A stretch of DNA of 64,000 nt, from NCBI GenBank assembly GCA_965207535.1, contig CBDBMR010000005.1, positions 102,170-166,169 of the forward strand. The letters are read 5' to 3'. Position 1 is the first letter of the stretch; each line of letters begins with the position of its first letter. The notes under the pieces were generated by a model, which was not told the DNA's origin, searched no databases, and saw only the letters and a list, made by a program, of their open reading frames with translations. Made by a program: the position numbers and the translations under genes. The DNA comes from JAJDXO01 sp965207535. Lineage in GTDB: Bacteria > Pseudomonadota > Alphaproteobacteria > Rhodospirillales > UBA2165. Below, one piece after another: positions 8,820 to 17,352 of the stretch.

Positions 8820-9779
8820 ATGAGTACCCAGGTAGCCGTTACCGATACCGTTTTTCCCAGCCTCGACCCCGCCAAGGAGGCCCTGTCCCGCGTCGATGCG
8901 GAACTCACGCTCGCTTCCGAGCCGACCGTGGAGGGCATCCTGGAGGTGGCCGCCGATGCCGACGCTCTGCTGGTCACCTATGGCCAGATCAACGCCGACG
9001 TCATTGCCGGGCTCAATAACTGCAAAGCCATCGGCCGGTTCGGAATCGGCACCGACAACATCGATATCGGGGCGGCGGCCGGGAAGGGAATCGTCGTCAC
9101 CTACGCGCCGGTCTATTGCCTGGACGAGGTTTCGGATCACGCGATGGCGCTCCTGCTGTCCGTGGCCCGCAAGATTCCGTACGCCAACAACCTGGTCGCC
9201 GACGGCCGTTGGGAAATGCCGGCGGTGGTCCCGATCGCGCGGCTCCGGGGAAACACCCTCGGCCTCCTGGGCCTCGGCAACATCCCGCAGCAAATTGTCG
9301 GCAAGGCGCAGGCGTTCGGCATGAACGTCATTGCCGCCGACCCGTACTGCCCCGATGAAGTCTTTGGGAAGCTGAATGTCGCCAAGGTCGAGTTTGACGA
9401 TCTCCTGGCGCAATCGGACTACATTTCCGTCCACGCGCCGCTGACGCCCGAGACCGAGAAGATGTTCAACATGGACGCCTTCAAGAAGATGAAGAACACA
9501 GCGTTCCTCATCAACACCGCGCGCGGACCCCTGGTCGATACCGCAGATCTGGCCGCCGCGCTGGACGCGGGCGAAATCGCCGGCGCCGGCCTCGACGTGT
9601 TGCCGTCCGAGCCGCCGGCCGCCGATGACCCCATCGTCGGGCGGGACAATGTGGTGATCACCCCGCACACCGGGTTCTACTCCGAAGACGCCTTGCTGGA
9701 TCTGCAGACCACGGTCGCCAGCGACGTCGCCGCCGTACTCGCCGGCGAGGAGCCCAAATATCCCGTGAAGCCCCGCTAA
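8820..9779 (+). CDS. D-isomer-specific 2-hydroxyacid dehydrogenase (phosphoglycerate dehydrogenase-like)
   Basis: This 319-residue protein has the NAD-binding glycine motif GLGNIP (residues 151-156; the third position is proline rather than the usual glycine) and all three family catalytic residues: Arg235 in NTARGPLVD, Glu264 in LPSEPP and His283 in TPHTGF. Such enzymes interconvert 2-keto acids and D-2-hydroxy acids with NAD(H). There is no ACT regulatory domain, so it is not a classical SerA. GAGGAA lies just upstream of the ATG. It is followed by a short leader ORF and a rhodanese gene on the same strand. Confidence 0.9.
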   Translation: MSTQVAVTDTVFPSLDPAKEALSRVDAELTLASEPTVEGILEVAADADALLVTYGQINADVIAGLNNCKAIGRFGIGTDNIDIGAAAGKGIVVTYAPVYCLDEVSDHAMALLLSVARKIPYANNLVADGRWEMPAVVPIARLRGNTLGLLGLGNIPQQIVGKAQAFGMNVIAADPYCPDEVFGKLNVAKVEFDDLLAQSDYISVHAPLTPETEKMFNMDAFKKMKNTAFLINTARGPLVDTADLAAALDAGEIAGAGLDVLPSEPPAADDPIVGRDNVVITPHTGFYSEDALLDLQTTVASDVAAVLAGEEPKYPVKPR

Positions 9780-9804
9780 CGCCGCGGCCAAGGGAGAGCC
9801 CGAC

Positions 9805-9864
9805 ATGAAAGGCATGGTGGCTGACGATCATCATAGATACCCCAGCCAAGGAGACTTTCGATGA
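9805..9864 (+). CDS. Possible 19-residue leader peptide overlapping the rhodanese start
   Basis: An ATG at 9805, preceded by AGGGAGAG at good spacing, opens a frame MKGMVADDHHRYPSQGDFR whose TGA (9862-9864) overlaps the rhodanese ATG (9861) in an ATGA junction. This is the arrangement of a translationally coupled leader. The peptide resembles nothing I recognise and could be chance. Confidence 0.3.
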   Translation: MKGMVADDHHRYPSQGDFR

Positions 9865-10697
9865 CTTCTCCCATGGTGGATTCCGCTTGGCTTGCCGAGC
9901 ATCTGGACGATCCGGGGGTTCGCATTATCGAGGTTGAATCGGACCCCGAGGGAAAGGCCTACGACGAGGGACACGTTCCGGGCGCTATCCGCTGGTTTTG
10001 GAAGGACCTTTGCTGGCACGAGACCGACCGCCAGTTCGTGACGCCGGATGAGTTGGCCAAACGGCTCGGCGCCGCCGGGATCGGCGACAAGACCACGCTG
10101 GTTCTTTATGGCGATCCGGTTCAGTACGGAAACTACGCCTTCTGGGCATTGAAGATGGCCGGCCATCCCGACCTGCGGTTGCTCGACGGCGCCCGCAGGA
10201 AGTGGCTTGCGGACGGTCACGAATTCACCACCGACGTTCCCGCGTATGAGCCGGTCGGGTATACGCCCGGAACGCCCGACCAAACCATGCGTCTCGGGCG
10301 CGAGGCCGTGCGCGAGCGCCTGGGCGACCCCGGGCGCTTCCTGTTGGACGTGCGGACGCCCGAGGAATATTCGGGCGAACGGGTGATGGAGTACGGCCAA
10401 TTCGACCACGGCGCCGAGCGTGGCGGCCGCATCCCCGGCGCCAGGCACTTGTTCTTCAAGGAACTGCTCAATGGCGACGATACCTACAAGAGCCCCGAGG
10501 AACTGAGCGCCAAATTCAAGGAAGCGGGCGCCGACCCCGGCGACGCCGACGAGATCGTCGTCTATTGCCGCCTCTCCCACCGGGCCACCCTCGCCTGGAC
10601 CGCCATGGCGCTGATCCTGGGCTGGGAGAACATCAAAATCTACGACGGTTCGTGGACCGAATGGGGCTCGATCGTCGGGTTTCCTGTCGAAAGGTAG
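9861..10697 (+). CDS. Two-domain sulfurtransferase (thiosulfate/3-mercaptopyruvate sulfurtransferase, rhodanese)
   Basis: The 278-residue protein contains two rhodanese domains (about residues 5-125 and 150-275), the typical tandem form. The N-terminal domain has the CH2A-like motif EGHVPGAIRW but no catalytic cysteine in the loop. The C-terminal domain has DVRTPEEY and an active-site loop starting at Cys236 (YCRLSHRATLAW). It transfers sulfane sulfur to thiol acceptors or cyanide. Loop composition distinguishes thiosulfate from mercaptopyruvate enzymes only loosely, so no symbol is given. AAGGAG at 9848-9853 is its own ribosome binding site in addition to possible coupling with the leader ORF. 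Confidence 0.92.
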   Translation: MTSPMVDSAWLAEHLDDPGVRIIEVESDPEGKAYDEGHVPGAIRWFWKDLCWHETDRQFVTPDELAKRLGAAGIGDKTTLVLYGDPVQYGNYAFWALKMAGHPDLRLLDGARRKWLADGHEFTTDVPAYEPVGYTPGTPDQTMRLGREAVRERLGDPGRFLLDVRTPEEYSGERVMEYGQFDHGAERGGRIPGARHLFFKELLNGDDTYKSPEELSAKFKEAGADPGDADEIVVYCRLSHRATLAWTAMALILGWENIKIYDGSWTEWGSIVGFPVER

Positions 10698-10712
10698 GAA
10701 GCGCCGCGCGGC

Positions 10713-10853
10713 CTAGATCGGGTCATGTTTTGACGGAACCACGGCGCGGTTTCGTCAAAACATGTGAATCCGATCTATTTCAATAGTGTAGAGCCGATTC
10801 ACATGGATTGTCGGCATCGCAAAGCGACTCCGACAAACCATGATCGGCTCTAG
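10713..10853 (+). repeat. 141-bp MITE-like element, copy 1
   Basis: This element is nearly identical to copies at 39765-39905 (inverted) and 45406-45546. Each has CTAG at both ends. Inside these are imperfect terminal inverted repeats of about 24 bp (ATCGGGTCATGTTTTGACGG against AGCCGATCATGGTTTGTCGG), plus inner inverted repeats such as GTGAATCCGATC/GAGCCGATTCAC. It encodes no protein. Its right-hand CTAG supplies the stop codon of the SDR gene on the minus strand. CTAG duplications are known for IS5-type transposition, but no parent transposase is present here. Confidence 0.85.
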
Positions 10854-11641
10854 CCGTTCGCCACGAAACCGCCGTCCACAAAGAGCGTATGCCCGGTCAC
10901 GAAATCGGAAGCTGGGCTGGCGAGATACACCGCGGCCGCCAACAGATCATCGGTTTCCGCGATGCGGCCGAGCGGGATGCGTTTGACCACGTCATCTTCG
11001 AACTTCGCGAGATACTCGGCACGGCTCGGTGTGCGCACCGCGGTCGGTGCAAGAGAATTAACGCGAATGCCTTCCGGTCCCCATTCGACCGCAAGCGATT
11101 CCGTCAGGTGGCTGATTGCCGCCTTGATGGCCGAATAGACCGATCGGGTCGGGATCGTCGAACGGGCAAACGTCGAGCTCAGATTGATGATCTTGCCATA
11201 GCCTGCGTCGCGCATCAGTTGACCAAGAATCGTACATGCAAAGAATGTCCCTTTGAGGCTCGTATCGAGGGACTTGTTCCATTCCGGCTCGGTGGTGTCC
11301 CAGGCGAGCGCCTCAATGGTATAGGCGGCACCGTTGACCAGAATATGCAGCCCGCCGAACCGATCGCGAACAAAGTCGCGCAATCCTTCGATCTGATCGA
11401 CGTGTGAAAGATCTATTGAATAGGCCTCGGCGCGCGGGCCCAGCGCACCTATCTCGGCAACCAGCCCTTCCAGTTTGCTCTTGTCACGGCTGCAGACAAT
11501 CACGTCCGCGCCGGCAGCGGCCAAACCAAGCGATAGGGCACGACCTATGCCCTCGCTGGCCCCGGTAACAATCGCCACACGATCGTCGAGACGAAAGCTA
11601 TCAAGGATATCCGAGCTGGAACCGGTACCGGTCCGCGACAT
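10850..11641 (-). CDS. SDR-family NAD(P)-dependent oxidoreductase
   Basis: This 263-residue classical short-chain dehydrogenase has the cofactor motif TGASEGIG, a structural NGAA (usually NNAG), the catalytic Ser in INLSSTF, the YxxxK pair in SVYSAIKAAIS and a C-terminal substrate loop. I start it at the ATG at 11641, which has GGAAGG nine bases upstream, not at the GTG at 11656 that would contain that site. The TAG stop lies in the CTAG end of the adjacent MITE. Substrate unknown; it follows the LigB operon on the same strand after a 218-bp gap in which I see no gene. Confidence 0.9.
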   Translation of the reverse strand: MSRTGTGSSSDILDSFRLDDRVAIVTGASEGIGRALSLGLAAAGADVIVCSRDKSKLEGLVAEIGALGPRAEAYSIDLSHVDQIEGLRDFVRDRFGGLHILVNGAAYTIEALAWDTTEPEWNKSLDTSLKGTFFACTILGQLMRDAGYGKIINLSSTFARSTIPTRSVYSAIKAAISHLTESLAVEWGPEGIRVNSLAPTAVRTPSRAEYLAKFEDDVVKRIPLGRIAETDDLLAAAVYLASPASDFVTGHTLFVDGGFVANG

Positions 11642-11859
11642 GAATGAGCCTTCCACAAAATAATTCGACGGCAGAACCTAGCGGCTCGAATCGGTTCTGT
11701 CTGCACCGGAAAAACGCCCTTGGCGCATTGCCGTGCGCGAGATGGACGGACGCCTCCGGCGATGTCAGGGCACTCCGGGCGGTTCGGGCCGGGGATCCGG
11801 TCAGCGTCGAGCGGGTGCCCGGCTAAAGCGACTATCCCGGCGCCTTCAAATCGCCGGCC

Positions 11860-12867
11860 CTATGTCCAGGTTGCAAACGCCATCCCGGTACCGGTTCCCA
11901 CCTCGGACCGATAGCAGGGCACATAGTCCAGCAGCGTCATGTCTAGGCCGCTGTCTTCGAGAATGCCGCAGGCGGCAATCCAGTTCTTGATTTCGGACGT
12001 TCCGGACTGAAAGGCTTCGTTTCCGTCCCCGGTCAGGGCGGCGCGGTCGCCCGCCAGCATGGCGTCCAACAGCTTACGGTCGAACGCCTCGTCGATGACG
12101 AAATGGGTCAGGCCGCCCGATGCGATCACGGCGACGCGGGTGTCCGCTTCCCAGGACCTGATCCCGCGCGCGATGGACCGGCCGATCTCGTAGCACCGCG
12201 CGGCGGTCGGCTGGTTGGGCGGAAAATAGGTATTGATCAGAATTGGAACAAAGGGGATCGGCCGGTCTTTCAGCAGCCGCCGGTAAATGAAGCCGAAAGC
12301 ATGCCCGATGGTGCGCGGACCATGCGCATCGGCGGGCGGCCGCCTGGACGAGGTGACATCGAACCGATCCTCGATGGTTTGCAGGATGATGTGTTCGGCA
12401 AGCGCCCCGTCGACCGGATAGTCGGTATCCTCCGCCGGCCAATAGGACAGGCGGACGGGCAGCATGGGCGGCGGGAGGTTGGGATCGGAGGCATCAACGG
12501 CCAGCGCCCGAACCGAACTGCCGTGATAGATGACGAAGGCCGGCTGTACGTCGTCGAAGAACCATTCCTTTTGGTCGTCGCCGACGATGATCAGCACATC
12601 GGGATCGGCCTCCGCGAGCTTCGCGGCCAGCGCATCCAGATGCCGTTGGCACGCCGCGTAGCTCGCCTCGCGGTTCTCCGGCGTATCCAGCGCGGTATAG
12701 TGCGCCGTATCACGCACCGATTTCAGCTCCTCGAAGGAGTACATTTCCCCGCGGTAGGGGTGCGCCGGCGCCGCCCGGTCCGCATCCGTCCGGATATCCC
12801 AGTGCTCGGGCGCGAGCGAGAGCATCGGACTATGCGAGGTGCCGATCCCGAGAACGATTTCCGCCAC
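11860..12867 (-). CDS. LigB-type (class III) extradiol ring-opening dioxygenase
   Basis: The 335-residue protein begins MAEIVLGIGTSHSPML, the N-terminal signature of the LigB superfamily with an iron-binding histidine. It also contains ASGGLTHF, matching the catalytic-histidine segment, and SEIKNW with the ligand glutamate region near the C-terminus. Such enzymes use Fe(II) and O2 to open catechol-like rings. I choose the GTG at 12867, because GGAGGA is then at normal distance; a TTG two codons earlier would be too close. It is the last gene of a minus-strand operon with a molybdenum hydroxylase, consistent with hydroxylation followed by ring opening. The exact substrate cannot be assigned. 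Confidence 0.85.
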   Translation of the reverse strand: MAEIVLGIGTSHSPMLSLAPEHWDIRTDADRAAPAHPYRGEMYSFEELKSVRDTAHYTALDTPENREASYAACQRHLDALAAKLAEADPDVLIIVGDDQKEWFFDDVQPAFVIYHGSSVRALAVDASDPNLPPPMLPVRLSYWPAEDTDYPVDGALAEHIILQTIEDRFDVTSSRRPPADAHGPRTIGHAFGFIYRRLLKDRPIPFVPILINTYFPPNQPTAARCYEIGRSIARGIRSWEADTRVAVIASGGLTHFVIDEAFDRKLLDAMLAGDRAALTGDGNEAFQSGTSEIKNWIAACGILEDSGLDMTLLDYVPCYRSEVGTGTGMAFATWT

Positions 12868-12996
12868 GACCAATTCCTCCCCGGCGGTGGTTGTTGATCG
12901 GCCTCAAGGATATCGGGTGAGCGCGCGCCCCGACAGACGCATCCACCGGAGTGTCCGCCCATCGGCTAGCTGAGAGAAGATCGGCGGGATGGAGAC

Positions 12997-13494
12997 TTAC
13001 GCGTCGCGCAGAACGGCCTCGAAGAACATCAGGGTTTCCTCGGCGAAGCGCCACATGTTGTCTTCGCGGTCCGCGTGGCCGGTTTCGATGGTGACGGCCC
13101 GCTCCAAGGGGCCGGCGGCCGCGATGCAGGTGTGTCCCGCATCGTCACCATAGCGATTGCCGGTCGGCCCGGCGGCGCCCGCTTCAGCCAATCCCCAGGT
13201 CGTGCCCAGCTTCTCGCGAACGGCGGCGGCGGTCAGCTTGACAAACGGTTCGGAGGCCGAGCGCACACCCGGATGGTCGTCGAGATCGACCTCGAGAAAC
13301 ACGTCGCGCGCCTTGTGGGTATAAATCACCCCGCCGCCCATGAAGTAGGCCGAGGCGCCGGGAATGCTGAGAAGCGCGGCGGCAACCAGGCCGCCGGTGG
13401 ACGATTCGGAAACCGCGACCGTCTCGCCGCGGTCCTTGAGAAGCCGGCCGACCGTCTCCGCCAAGGGCGTCAGTCTGCGGATAGGGTCGGCCAT
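12997..13494 (-). CDS. CinA C-terminal domain protein (PncC-like amidohydrolase), stand-alone
   Basis: This 165-residue protein corresponds to the C-terminal domain of CinA only: VAVSESSTGGLVAAALLSIPG with the family's conserved SESSTGG, and later GLAEAGAAGPTG and a core ending ETLMFFEAVL. Stand-alone members such as PncC deamidate nicotinamide mononucleotide. Its location, eight bases after the molybdopterin subunit and just before a LigB dioxygenase, suggests it may have been recruited to act on a pathway amide or nucleotide, which is an inference. The start at 13494 is the first ATG after the upstream stop. Confidence 0.82.
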   Translation of the reverse strand: MADPIRRLTPLAETVGRLLKDRGETVAVSESSTGGLVAAALLSIPGASAYFMGGGVIYTHKARDVFLEVDLDDHPGVRSASEPFVKLTAAAVREKLGTTWGLAEAGAAGPTGNRYGDDAGHTCIAAAGPLERAVTIETGHADREDNMWRFAEETLMFFEAVLRDA

Positions 13495-13502
13495 CCCGAA
13501 CG

Positions 13503-14525
13503 CTATTCGGCCGGCAGATATTTCTGCCGGTCGCTGCGGTCCTTCGACTTGATCGCCGCCAGGACCTTCTCCGCCGTCGCCGGCAAATTGTAGATCCGCG
13601 CGCCCACGGCGTCGTAGATGGCGTTGCAGATCGCCGCCGAGGTGGCGACCGCCGTCGGCTCGCCCACACCCTTGGCGCCGAACGGTCCCGTCGGGTCGAA
13701 GTTCTCGACGATGTCGACCTCCAGGTCGGGCATGTCGAGGCTGGTCGGCATGATGTAGTTGGTGAGATTCGGATTGATCTGTTTGCCCTCGTCGTCGAAC
13801 AGCATCTCTTCCTGGATCGCCATGCCGACTCCCATGGAGATACCGCCCTGAATCTGACCTTCGACCAACATCGGGTTGATCGCGGTACCGCAATCGTGGG
13901 CCGCCGCGATTCGCAGAACCTCGACCTCTCCGGTCTCTTCGTCCACCTCGACCTCCGCGATCTGGGTCGCGTAGACATAGGTGGAGAACGGCTTGCCCTG
14001 GCCGGTTTCCGGATCCATCGCGACGGTCGGCGGATTGTAGGATGCGGACCCCAGCGCCGGCGTGCCGGCGCCGTTCTGCGCGTGCGCAGCAACCTCGCCG
14101 ATGGGCAGGCAGGATTGCGGGAAGCCCTTCACCTGGATCTGCCGGTCCTTGGCCTCGAGCTGGTTGGGACGGACGCCCAGCATCGGCGCCGCGACCTCGA
14201 ACAGGATGTTCTTGGCCTTTTCGGCCGCGAGCTGGATCGCGTTGCCGGTGACATAGGTCGTGCGGCTGGCGATGGCGCCCGTATCCATGGGCGTCGCGTC
14301 GGTATCCGCCGAAACCACATGCACGTCATCGGTGGAGATGCCGAGTTCCTCCGCGGCGATCTGGCCGAGGACAGTGAGCGAGCCCTGGCCCGTTTCCACG
14401 GTGCCGGTGATCAGGGTCGCGGTGCCGTCCTCATTGACCTTCACCGTCGCCGCCGACGGGTTGGCCATCACGGTAAACCCGATCGGATACCACATGCAGC
14501 CCATGCCTTTTCCGCGCTTTTTCAT
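13503..14525 (-). CDS. Molybdenum hydroxylase large subunit, C-terminal half (second Moco-binding domain)
   Basis: The 340-residue protein carries the C-terminal half of a xanthine dehydrogenase/aldehyde oxidase large subunit: VETGQGSLTVLGQIAAEELG, MDTGAIASRTTYVTGNA, an AAHDCGTAINPM region and GAKGVGEP with the catalytic-type glutamate. It begins exactly where its partner at 14522-15913 ends. The two frames overlap in ATGA and GGAGGA sits upstream of this ATG. In most relatives both halves are one chain of about 760-800 residues, the sum here being 803. This is either a genuine two-gene form with coupled translation or a recent one-base frameshift. Confidence 0.87.
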   Translation of the reverse strand: MKKRGKGMGCMWYPIGFTVMANPSAATVKVNEDGTATLITGTVETGQGSLTVLGQIAAEELGISTDDVHVVSADTDATPMDTGAIASRTTYVTGNAIQLAAEKAKNILFEVAAPMLGVRPNQLEAKDRQIQVKGFPQSCLPIGEVAAHAQNGAGTPALGSASYNPPTVAMDPETGQGKPFSTYVYATQIAEVEVDEETGEVEVLRIAAAHDCGTAINPMLVEGQIQGGISMGVGMAIQEEMLFDDEGKQINPNLTNYIMPTSLDMPDLEVDIVENFDPTGPFGAKGVGEPTAVATSAAICNAIYDAVGARIYNLPATAEKVLAAIKSKDRSDRQKYLPAE

Positions 14526-15913
14526 TGGCCGTCCTCCTTCCAGCCGAACCGCTCGGCGGCCTTTTCGAGGGAGTCCTTGACAACCACGCTTTGCAGCACT
14601 TGGCCGGTCGGGCTGGCGGAACCTTCATGGAAGGCGTTCTTCATCCGCAGCTCCAGCGGGTCGATGCCCAGCTTGTGGGCGATCTCGTCCATCTGGGATT
14701 CATAGGCGAAGCACACCTGCGGCGCCCCGAACCCGCGCATGGCGCCGGTCATGGTCTTGTTGGTGTACATGCAGTAGGCCTCGGCGAGCAGGTTCTCGAT
14801 ATTGTACGGCCCCGCCGACAGAATGCAGGCCTTGCCCAGGGTGGTTTCGCTCCACGAACAGTAGGCGCCGCCGTCCAGGACGAGGCGAACCTTGCGGGCG
14901 GTGATCATGCCGTCGTTGGTAACGCCGGTCTTGTACTCCATGATGAACGGGTGCCTGGTCGTCGAGGCGATGAATTCCTCTTCGCGGGTATAGACCATTT
15001 TCACCGGCCGTCCCGTCTTCCGCGACAGCAGGGCCAGGGCCGGCTCGGTGGTGATCTCGTTCTTGCCGCCGAAGTTGCCGCCGACGATGGTGCCGACAAT
15101 GCGGATCTTGTTGATCGGCATATCGAGCGTGCGGGCAATGTCGGCCCGGCCCAGGGTTATCCGCCCCAGGCTCGACCACAAGGTCACCCGGCCATTGGGG
15201 TCCCACTGCGCGATGGACGCATGAGGCTCCAGCGGCACGTGCTCGATCATCTGGGTCGAGTAGACGCCCTCGAAAATGTGGTCGGCCTCAGCGAAGCCCT
15301 TCTCGAGATCGCCTTTCTTGATCCGCTTGGTCGCGTAGATGTTGCTGTGCGGCGGATGGACCTTGATCTCGTCTTTCATCGCCTCCACCGGATCGTAGAC
15401 CGGCTCCAGCGGCTTGTACTCGACCTTGATCCTCTCGCACGCCTCCTCGGCGATCTGTTCGGTCACCGCAGCCACTGCGGCGACCGGGTCACCAGCGTGG
15501 AACACGCGTTCGTCGGCCAGGACCGGCTGATCCTGATAGGACGGACCATAGGAATTGACCGGAATTTCCTTGCCGACCAGCACCGCCGCTACGCCGGGCA
15601 TGGCCTCGGCTTCGGAGGTATCGACGGACTTGATCAACGCCGAGGAAATGCCGGCCCGCTTCATCTTGGCGAACAGCATGTTCGGAAACGTTATGTCGTC
15701 GATGTATTTGGTCTGACCCAGGCCGTGCAGGCGGCCGTCCGGACGGGTCGCCCGCTGGCCCACCGCCGGCGTCTGGTGCCGCGCCTCGGTATCGATGGTC
15801 TCGACCGGAAAATGAGCCGGCTCGACGACCGACGGGAGACGAAGGTCCTCGTCGGTCTCCTTGAGGTCGGTCAGCGAATCCGTCTTATCGGCGACTTTGA
15901 CATCATCAGTCAT
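14522..15913 (-). CDS. Molybdenum hydroxylase large subunit, N-terminal half (hammerhead and first Moco-binding domain)
   Basis: This 463-residue protein has the aldehyde oxidase hammerhead domain (about residues 60-170, starting GLGQTKYIDDITFPNMLFAK) and the first molybdopterin domain, with the conserved VGGNFGGKNE and TGAMRGFGAPQ motifs. It stops after FGWKEDGQ, where the full-length family continues into the second Moco domain now encoded by the overlapping gene at 13503. With the FeS and FAD subunits it would form a cytoplasmic hydroxylase that inserts water-derived oxygen into an aromatic or N-heterocyclic substrate or a purine. The substrate is not identifiable. Confidence 0.88.
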   Translation of the reverse strand: MTDDVKVADKTDSLTDLKETDEDLRLPSVVEPAHFPVETIDTEARHQTPAVGQRATRPDGRLHGLGQTKYIDDITFPNMLFAKMKRAGISSALIKSVDTSEAEAMPGVAAVLVGKEIPVNSYGPSYQDQPVLADERVFHAGDPVAAVAAVTEQIAEEACERIKVEYKPLEPVYDPVEAMKDEIKVHPPHSNIYATKRIKKGDLEKGFAEADHIFEGVYSTQMIEHVPLEPHASIAQWDPNGRVTLWSSLGRITLGRADIARTLDMPINKIRIVGTIVGGNFGGKNEITTEPALALLSRKTGRPVKMVYTREEEFIASTTRHPFIMEYKTGVTNDGMITARKVRLVLDGGAYCSWSETTLGKACILSAGPYNIENLLAEAYCMYTNKTMTGAMRGFGAPQVCFAYESQMDEIAHKLGIDPLELRMKNAFHEGSASPTGQVLQSVVVKDSLEKAAERFGWKEDGQ

Positions 15914-15936
15914 GGTTCAAGCTCCTCTCTGCGCCC

Positions 15937-16419
15937 TCAGGCGGCTTCCTTCTCGCCGCGGAGAATGCGCGCCGCATCCTGAACAGCTTCGATCATTTTA
16001 GTGTAGCCCGTGCACCGGCAAAGATTGCCGGAGAGCGCGTCCTTGATCTCTTCCTTGGTCGGATCGGGGTTCCTGTCCAACAGCCCCTTGGCGGAGATGA
16101 TCACGCCGGGGCCGCAGAAACCGCACTGCAGAGACGCGAACTCCTCGAACGCCTTCTGGATCGGATGGAGATCCTCCAAGGTCGCCAGGCCTTCGATGGT
16201 GACCACATCCCTGCCGTCCACCTGGCCGGCCAGCATCAGGCAGGCATTCACCGGGATACCGTCGACGATGACCGTGCAGGCGCCGCAGTCGCCGACATCG
16301 CAGCCGAGCTTGGATCCGGTGAGATAAAATTCGTCCCGGAGCAACCGAAGCAGGCTGGTCTCCGGCGGCACCGATGCCAAGCGTTCTTCGCCGTTGATGG
16401 TGAGCGTAACGTCCGTCAT
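15937..16419 (-). CDS. Molybdenum hydroxylase 2Fe-2S subunit
   Basis: The 160-residue small subunit has both expected clusters: a plant-ferredoxin-like site in GCDVGDCGACTVIVDG (about residues 39-54), and a C-terminal four-helix site with CGFCGPG and CRCTGY. It passes electrons from the molybdenum centre to the FAD subunit. Length is typical of CoxS/XdhC-type subunits. It lies 23 bases upstream of the large subunit N-half and is preceded by GGAGAA. Confidence 0.95.
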   Translation of the reverse strand: MTDVTLTINGEERLASVPPETSLLRLLRDEFYLTGSKLGCDVGDCGACTVIVDGIPVNACLMLAGQVDGRDVVTIEGLATLEDLHPIQKAFEEFASLQCGFCGPGVIISAKGLLDRNPDPTKEEIKDALSGNLCRCTGYTKMIEAVQDAARILRGEKEAA

Positions 16420-16444
16420 GTCCGTTCTCCTTTTCTCCGCCCGC

Positions 16445-17314
16445 CTAGTCGTTTTGGGCGAGCCGATAGGCGTTGTCGAGCGTGCGCTTGGTCAGCACGG
16501 CAATCAGATCCCGGCGGTAGGATGCCGAGGCGCGGAAGTCGTCGATGGGCTTGGCGTCCTCGACCGCCAGCCGGCCGGCTTCGGCCATGTTCTCAGGGGT
16601 GATTTCCCTGCCCTCGAGGAAATCCTCCGCGGCGGCCGCGCGGATCACCGTCGGCGCCACGGCGCCCAGGCTTATCTTCACGTCCTTGAAGGTGTTTCCC
16701 TCGCCGACCCAGAGGGCGGAGGCGGCATTGACGAGTGCCAGCGCCTGGCCCTTGCGAAGCCCGAATTTCAGGAAGTCGGTGGGCTTGCCCAGGTTCCTCT
16801 TCGGAATGATCACGTCGAGCAACACTTCGTTATGCTCGAGGATGGTCTTGCGGGGGCCGACGAAGAACTCTTCCAGGCCCATGCGGCGGGTACCGTCCGG
16901 ACCGGCCACCGTCACCTCGGCTTCGAGCGCCATCAGGGCGGGACCAGAATCCATCGACGGCACGCACGTGACCAGATTGCCCCCGAGGGTTCCAAGGTTC
17001 CGGGTCTGCACCGCGCCGATGGTGTGGGCGGCGTGAACCAAGGCCGGGAAGTTTTCTTGAATGTAGGGGTTATCCATGATCTCGGTGTGGGTGACCAAGG
17101 CGCCGATGCGCAGCCCCTCGTCATTCACCTCGATGCCCTTCAGGTCTTCGGCCCTCGTAATGTCGACGACCACATCCGGGTCGTGCTTGGCGTGTTTGAG
17201 ATCGACGAGAATGTCCGTCCCGCCGGCGAGCACGATGACGTTGGGACCATGTTCGCTCAAAAGGGAAACCGCCTGACCGGCGGACTCCGCAGATACAAAA
17301 TCAAAGGCCCTCAT
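16445..17314 (-). CDS. Molybdenum hydroxylase FAD-binding subunit
   Basis: The 289-residue protein starts MRAFDFVSAESAGQAVSLL and has the PCMH-type FAD motif VLAGGTDILVDLK near residue 30 and TLGGNLVTCVPSMDSGPALM near residue 100. It then has the CO dehydrogenase flavoprotein C-terminal domain. It is the medium subunit (CoxM/XdhB type) that takes electrons from the FeS subunit and passes them to an external acceptor. The start at 17314 is the family start; a longer reading upstream only overlaps the regulator gene. The gene order FAD, FeS, Moco is common for this class. Confidence 0.93.
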   Translation of the reverse strand: MRAFDFVSAESAGQAVSLLSEHGPNVIVLAGGTDILVDLKHAKHDPDVVVDITRAEDLKGIEVNDEGLRIGALVTHTEIMDNPYIQENFPALVHAAHTIGAVQTRNLGTLGGNLVTCVPSMDSGPALMALEAEVTVAGPDGTRRMGLEEFFVGPRKTILEHNEVLLDVIIPKRNLGKPTDFLKFGLRKGQALALVNAASALWVGEGNTFKDVKISLGAVAPTVIRAAAAEDFLEGREITPENMAEAGRLAVEDAKPIDDFRASASYRRDLIAVLTKRTLDNAYRLAQND

Positions 17315-17352
17315 TCCTATTTCCTCTACCGGTCGAAAGGGTCGGGAACCGC

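Noticed and set aside
14515..14535. Programmed ribosomal frameshift joining the two Moco subunit genes
   Set aside because: No clear slippery heptamer at the junction; an internal ribosome binding site and ATGA overlap explain it more simply.
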